Translations under genes and position numbers: made by a program
The notes under the pieces: generated by a model
What the model was told of the DNA's origin: nothing
Databases searched by the model: none
The model's input: only the letters and a program-made list of their open reading frames with translations
Shown here: in pieces, positions 60,338-64,000 of the stretch
How the letters are laid out: every line of letters starts with the position of its first letter
Position numbering within the stretch: position 1 is the first letter of the stretch
Assembly: GCF_000717475.1 (NCBI RefSeq)
Contig: NZ_JPIK01000011.1
Location: forward strand, 1 to 64,000
DNA from: Desulfonatronum thiodismutans
Lineage (GTDB): Bacteria; Desulfobacterota; Desulfovibrionia; Desulfovibrionales; Desulfonatronaceae
Reading direction: 5' to 3'
Length of the DNA: 64,000 bases

Positions 60338-61552
60338 ATGCCTCAATACAGATACCAAGCCATGACGGACGCCGGAACCATCGTTTCCGGGGATGTTGAG
60401 GCCGATTCGGTAAACACGGCCAAGGCCGCCGTCGCGATCAAGGGCCTCCTGCCTCGTTCGGTCAGTTTGGTTTCCGGGAAGGCCGACAACGTTGCCGGCT
60501 CCTCGGCGCTGTTTCAGAAAAAGCCCACGCCCGAAGACCTGATTCTGTTCACCAAGCAGTTCAAGACCATGCTTGGAGCCGGCATGACGGTCATTTCCCT
60601 TCTGGAAGTATTGGAGCAGCAGACGGAAAAGGTCTTCCTGCGTGAGGTCATCGCCGCGATCCGCGACGACATCCGCCAGGGCGCCTCCCTGCACGCGGCC
60701 TTTTCCAAGCATCCCAAGGTATTCAACCCTCTGTACCTGGCCATGATCCGGGCCGGGGAGGCCAGCGGTACGCTGACCGCCGTTCTGGAGCGGCTGATCT
60801 ACCTGATCACCCATGAAAACAAGGTCAAGAAGCAGATCAAGTCCGCCCTGACCTATCCCGCCGTGATCGTGGTGACCTTGTTCAGCGCGTTTTTGTTTCT
60901 TCTGACCTTCGTCGTTCCGCAGTTTATCTCAATTTTCGCCGGTGCCGGCCTGGAACTGCCCATGCCCACCCAGGTCATCGTGTTCATGTACAACGGCCTG
61001 GTCAACTACTGGCACCTGATGCTCGTCGGCGTCTTCCTGTCCGGACTGGCAATTTATCTCTTCTGTCGCACTGAACAGGGCGGCATCCTCCGGGACTCGC
61101 TGTTCCTGAAAATTCCTCTGATCGGCCCGGTCCTGCAAAAAGCGGCCATGTCACGGTTTGCCAGCATCTTTTCGCTGCTTCAGGCCAGCGGGGTGTCCGT
61201 CCTGGATTCCATCGCCATCCTTTCCGACGTCATCGGCAATGCGGCCATCAGCAAGGAGTTCAACATTCTGCGAGACAAGCTGCGCGAGGGCCGGGGTATT
61301 TCCGGGCCATTGCGCTCGTCCAAGAACTTCACGCCCATGATCGTCAGCATGATCGCCGTGGGTGAGGAAACCGGAAACCTGGACGAAATGCTCCAGGCCG
61401 TGGCCGACCATTATGACTATGAAGTGGAATACGCCATCGGCAGGATGTCCGAAATGATCGGTCCGCTGCTGATCCTGCTGCTTTCCGGCGTGGTCGGCTT
61501 CTTCGCTCTGGCCATCTTCATGCCCATGTGGGACCTGACCAAGACCGTCTGA
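60338..61552 (+). CDS. PilC/GspF inner-membrane platform protein
   Basis: A 404-residue GspF/PilC. Two repeats of the T2SSF domain each start [20 protein letters not shown] and [20 protein letters not shown]. Three membrane segments are visible ([55 protein letters not shown]). It lies 182 bp after pilB, a gap containing repeated ATTTCATC. It ends within the next gene's start codon (TGATG). Confidence 0.94.
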   Translation: MPQYRYQAMTDAGTIVSGDVEADSVNTAKAAVAIKGLLPRSVSLVSGKADNVAGSSALFQKKPTPEDLILFTKQFKTMLGAGMTVISLLEVLEQQTEKVFLREVIAAIRDDIRQGASLHAAFSKHPKVFNPLYLAMIRAGEASGTLTAVLERLIYLITHENKVKKQIKSALTYPAVIVVTLFSAFLFLLTFVVPQFISIFAGAGLELPMPTQVIVFMYNGLVNYWHLMLVGVFLSGLAIYLFCRTEQGGILRDSLFLKIPLIGPVLQKAAMSRFASIFSLLQASGVSVLDSIAILSDVIGNAAISKEFNILRDKLREGRGISGPLRSSKNFTPMIVSMIAVGEETGNLDEMLQAVADHYDYEVEYAIGRMSEMIGPLLILLLSGVVGFFALAIFMPMWDLTKTV

Positions 61553-62892
61553 TGCAACCGGCCCATCGACGATTCGTCGTTCAAGTCAGCCTGACCGTGC
61601 TCGTGCCCGTGATCGTGGCCGGGCTGGCCGTGTTGACCCTGTTCGTGAGCAGCTCCATTCCGCTTTTCCAACGCGATTTTCTGGGCAACCTGCACTGGGT
61701 CGCATTGATGGTCGGCGGGGTCGCCTTTACCTCCTGCTCCCTGCTTCTGTACTTTATCCTCCGCCCCGTCCGCCGCTTCCTGGCCTCGGCCCGCAAGTCC
61801 GGAGTCATTCCGGACAGATCCCAGGACAACGCGGACCCTCGGGTGCAAAGCGACCTCGAAGAGTACCGCCTGGCCCTTGAACAGGTGGGCCTGGCCCTGT
61901 CCCGCCTGGACGCCAAGGCCCTGTTTCCGGAAATCGTGGCCCAGAGCCGGGCCATGCGCTCCATCCTCGGCCAGATCATGAAGGTCGCGCCAACGGCAAC
62001 CTCTGTCCTGCTGACCGGAGAATCCGGCACGGGCAAGGAACTCGCGGCCCGGGCCGTCCACTCACAGAGCGGACGTCGCGACGGTCCGCTGGTTGCGATC
62101 AACTGCGCGGCTATCCCTGAAAACCTTCTGGAAAGCGAACTGTTCGGCCACGAAAAAGGAGCCTTCACCGGCGCCGCGGCGGCCAAGCCGGGCAAATTCG
62201 AGCTGGCCCACGGCGGAACGCTCTTTCTGGACGAGATCGGCGACATGCCGCCCGCCGTGCAGGCCAAAATCCTGCGCATGCTGGAAACCGGTTCAGTGGA
62301 GCGGATCGGCGGGACCAAAACCATCCGCTGCGACGTCCGAATTGTGGCGGCCACCAACCGCGATCTCACCGAGATGATACGCCAGGGAACCTTCCGCGAA
62401 GACCTCCTGCACCGGCTGAACGTCTTTCCCCTGCACATGCCGCCGCTGCGCGAGCGCAGGGAGGACATCCCCCTGCTTGCCGACCACTTTCTTACAAAGC
62501 CTGATCACGCACCGCGCCTCTCCAGCCAGGCCCTGAGCCTGCTCATGGCCCACGACTGGCCGGGCAATGCGCGGGAACTCCGCAACGTGCTGGAACGGGC
62601 CGTTGTCCTGGCGGGCGACGAGGAAATCCGCCCGGAACATCTGCCGGGCCTCGGGCCGTCGTCAATCACCCAGCCAGGTGCCAACCCGGCTGAACCAACT
62701 CGCCCGGAAGACGATGCCTCTCTGGATCACCGATTGGCGACCCTGGAACGTTCCATGATCGAATCCGCCCTGGCCCGGACGGGCGGCGTCCAAGCCAAAG
62801 CGGCCCGACTGTTGGGTATCAAGGAGCGCAGCCTGTGGCACCGGATCAAAAAGCTGGAGATCGACGCCAAGGCGTTCAAAAACGAAAGATGA
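61552..62892 (+). CDS. Membrane-anchored sigma-54-dependent activator
   Basis: A 446-residue protein. The N-terminus has two membrane segments ([20 protein letters not shown] and [20 protein letters not shown]) and no receiver domain. The sigma-54 interaction AAA+ domain follows: [18 protein letters not shown] (Walker A), [15 protein letters not shown] (the GAFTGA loop) and [15 protein letters not shown] (Walker B). The C-terminal Fis-type helix-turn-helix is [20 protein letters not shown]. It probably controls this cluster or its missing pilin genes; membrane anchoring suggests it senses the envelope. Confidence 0.9.
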   Translation: MQPAHRRFVVQVSLTVLVPVIVAGLAVLTLFVSSSIPLFQRDFLGNLHWVALMVGGVAFTSCSLLLYFILRPVRRFLASARKSGVIPDRSQDNADPRVQSDLEEYRLALEQVGLALSRLDAKALFPEIVAQSRAMRSILGQIMKVAPTATSVLLTGESGTGKELAARAVHSQSGRRDGPLVAINCAAIPENLLESELFGHEKGAFTGAAAAKPGKFELAHGGTLFLDEIGDMPPAVQAKILRMLETGSVERIGGTKTIRCDVRIVAATNRDLTEMIRQGTFREDLLHRLNVFPLHMPPLRERREDIPLLADHFLTKPDHAPRLSSQALSLLMAHDWPGNARELRNVLERAVVLAGDEEIRPEHLPGLGPSSITQPGANPAEPTRPEDDASLDHRLATLERSMIESALARTGGVQAKAARLLGIKERSLWHRIKKLEIDAKAFKNER

Positions 62893-62993
62893 CGACGCGG
62901 CTACACTTACGCTTGTATCCTACCTCACCACCTCTTTCTCCTCAGGTCTCAGCTTTCATCCCTCACCCCTCTGTTTTTCCCGTCAGCCCTACC

Positions 62994-63040
62994 TTGACAA
63001 TATGATAGGTTGAGATATTTTATCTCAATCATCAGGAGGT
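62994..63040 (+). promoter_or_regulatory. Promoter and operator of the XRE/YafQ module
   Basis: TTGACA (62994-62999), a 16-bp spacer and TATTTT (63016-63021) form a good promoter. TTGAGATA-TTT-TATCTCAA (63010-63028) is a perfect 8-bp inverted repeat over the -10 box, a likely antitoxin operator. An AGGAGGT ribosome binding site follows before the ATG at 63045. Confidence 0.8.
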
Positions 63041-63044
63041 AAGC

Positions 63045-63476
63045 ATGCTCACACAGAATATGTCCCAAGCGCAAATACTCGTCCCGACCGACAACCTGTC
63101 TCTGATAACGGCACTTGTCCTGAAACTTGGCGGACATGTCGTCAACCAGTCCATCTCTGACCATTCCCACGGTCCGATGCCCGAATTGGATCGCGGCGGA
63201 AAGATGCTCAAAGGGCTCCGGCTGCGGGCTGGATTCACGCAGGCGGAAATCGCCGACGCCCTGGGCATTCCTCAGAGCCATATTTCCGAATTCGAGAGGG
63301 ATAAACGCAGCATTCCCTTCAAGCATGCGAGGAAGCTGGCGGAGCTTTTGCAGTCCATTCCGAGCGATTTCATGCAGCCTAACGACGAGACCCGCGCGGC
63401 CATGGCCGAACTGGAAGTGGGCAACGGGCACCGTTGCGACTCTGCTGAAGAGCTCTTCCAGAACTTGAGGATCTAG
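63045..63476 (+). CDS. XRE-type antitoxin
   Basis: A 143-residue protein. The C-terminal half is an XRE helix-turn-helix: LKGLRLRAGFTQAEIADALG then IPQSHISEFERDKRSIPFKH. The N-terminal 50 residues form a separate small domain. It lies 3 bp before a truncated YafQ-like toxin, and the upstream palindrome overlapping the promoter fits autorepression. With the toxin broken, it may now act alone as a regulator. Confidence 0.82.
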   Translation: MLTQNMSQAQILVPTDNLSLITALVLKLGGHVVNQSISDHSHGPMPELDRGGKMLKGLRLRAGFTQAEIADALGIPQSHISEFERDKRSIPFKHARKLAELLQSIPSDFMQPNDETRAAMAELEVGNGHRCDSAEELFQNLRI

Positions 63477-63479
63477 CCC

Positions 63480-63584
63480 ATGCTGATACCGGTTCTTTCT
63501 TCACGGTTCAAAAAGGACATCCGACGAATGAAACGACGCGGCAAGGACATGGGTGCTTTCCATTGCGTGATTTGGTTCGGATGA
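63480..63584 (+). pseudogene. YafQ/RelE-like toxin, cut off by an IS fragment
   Basis: The frame starts MLIPVLSSRFKKDIRRMKRR then GKDM, the usual beginning of YafQ-type mRNA interferases that pair with XRE or RelB antitoxins. After about 24 residues the sequence becomes the reverse strand of an IS3-type orfA and stops at 63582-63584. The catalytic C-terminal half is missing, so no toxin can be made. Confidence 0.8.
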
Positions 63585-63685
63585 ACTCCGTGTCTCGCGG
63601 CAAGCTGCGACGTTGTCAGATCGCCAGCCAACGCCTCCAAAGCCACCTTTGCCTTGAACTCAGCTGAATACCTTGTCCTCTTCAC
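63556..63685 (-). pseudogene. IS3-family orfA transposase fragment
   Basis: The minus strand reads MKRTRYSAEFKAKVALEALA, then GDLTTSQLAARHGVHPNQIT and QWK, the start of an IS3-type OrfA helix-turn-helix. Homology stops at about 63556, where the truncated toxin begins in the opposite strand. Confidence 0.82.
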
Positions 63686-63746
63686 GATCTCTCCCGTGTC
63701 GTGGACTCCACCTTAACAGGCTGTCCAATTTTTGGGGACCACTTCA
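63556..63746 (-). mobile_element. IS3-family element remnant (one end)
   Basis: One terminal end is visible: on the minus strand it starts TGAAGTGGTCCCC at 63746 and continues into AAAATTGGACAGCCTG before orfA. Only the 5' 190 bp remain. The rest of the element, orfB and the far end are missing, and so is the rest of the toxin gene, so a deletion followed or accompanied insertion. Confidence 0.75.
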
Positions 63747-63938
63747 GACCTCCGTGGTAAACTCTTACTCTCCTCATCCGAGCATCCCCCGCACCTATCG
63801 AAAAAGATACGTGCAGGGCAGCCAGCTTCATGTTTTAATTCCAGCATCCCAGCATTCCCCTTCTCTTCAAATTTTGTCGCAATCCCACCCAAAAACACCG
63901 CAAATTTTGTAGCAACAACCCCTCCTAGCCCTCCAATA
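63747..63938. other. No gene recognised beyond the IS remnant
   Basis: The sequence from the IS end to 63938 is AT-rich at its right end and holds only short, unconvincing frames. CAAATTTTGTMGCAA occurs twice, near 63868 and 63901. Confidence 0.4.
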
Positions 63939-64000
63939 TCACACGACCCAGCCCATCTTTACGCGCATCCTCGAAATTTCTTCTTCAATCTCATCAACCG
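63939..64000 (-). CDS. Possible C-terminus of a protein running off the window
   Basis: In one minus-strand frame the last bases read VDEIEEEISRMRVKMGWVV and a TGA at 63939-63941. The acidic-basic helix looks protein-like, but only 19 residues are visible, so no identity can be given. Confidence 0.35.
   Translation of the reverse strand, partial: VDEIEEEISRMRVKMGWVV

Noticed and set aside
1..64000. CRISPR array
   Set aside because: No set of regularly spaced repeats of 24-40 bp with unique spacers is seen. The 21-23 bp spacing at 427-501 leaves spacers of about 11-13 bp, too short.

Overview
The window looks like a chromosome segment of a motile Gram-negative sulfate-reducer-type bacterium, most likely a desulfovibrionale. 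The evidence is a MukBEF-like system, lipid A acyltransferase, secretin and YHS proteins in a moderately GC-rich background, a zinc-ribbon/Yip1 protein and DapL lysine synthesis. The genus cannot be fixed from sequence alone. It has two halves divided by a tRNA-Leu(GAG) gene at 31602-31688.

Left half (1 to about 31600): an accessory island whose P4-type integrase (30128-31369) sits beside the tRNA-Leu. It opens with the end of another tyrosine recombinase, phased short repeats, and a decayed IS21-family element. A Wadjet-like operon (jetA-jetB-jetC-jetD, minus strand, 10619 to 2348) follows, with a divergent BrxR/CapW-type WYL repressor. This module is bracketed by CATGACGTCATG-type palindromes, and its SMC ATPase has unusual Walker A and Walker B residues. 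Next is a type I restriction-modification locus in the order hsdR-hsdS-[DUF1778/GNAT toxin-antitoxin]-hsdM, with the toxin-antitoxin pair between the specificity and methylase genes. An SOS-type cluster umuD-SRAP-umuC follows. Then comes an unassigned divergent locus: a VirD4/TraD-like ATPase with zinc fingers plus a metallophosphoesterase on one side, and a half-length HsdS-like protein overlapping a second metallophosphoesterase on the other. The island ends with four gene cassettes separated by attC-like sites and no integron integrase (a CALIN-type array). The cassettes encode an unknown protein, a SMI1/KNR4 protein, a PD-(D/E)xK nuclease and a HAD-like phosphatase.

Right half (about 31700 to 64000): mostly core genes. 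secG-tpiA-pgk-rimI-suhB is a tightly packed minus-strand run with ATGA overlaps at two junctions. It is followed by an outer-membrane lipoprotein, two hypothetical or zinc-ribbon proteins, and fliS-fliD-flagellin with a clear sigma-28 promoter. Then come rarA, an acidic zinc-ribbon protein, rsmE, gcvT, a large unknown protein, an LpxL-type acyltransferase, a YHS protein, an Mrr endonuclease, folK and dapL. A plus-strand cluster from 52157 to 62892 encodes a secretin-based type IV pilus/type II secretion-like assembly: GspA-like ATPase with SPOR domain, PilM-PilN fusion, PilO, PilP, secretin lipoprotein, PilB/GspE, PilC/GspF, and a membrane-anchored sigma-54 activator. No pilin or prepilin peptidase gene is present.

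The window closes with an XRE antitoxin whose YafQ-like toxin has been cut by an IS3-type fragment. A 125-bp inverted-repeat-bounded repeat occurs in both halves (20425-20548 and 51828-51954).
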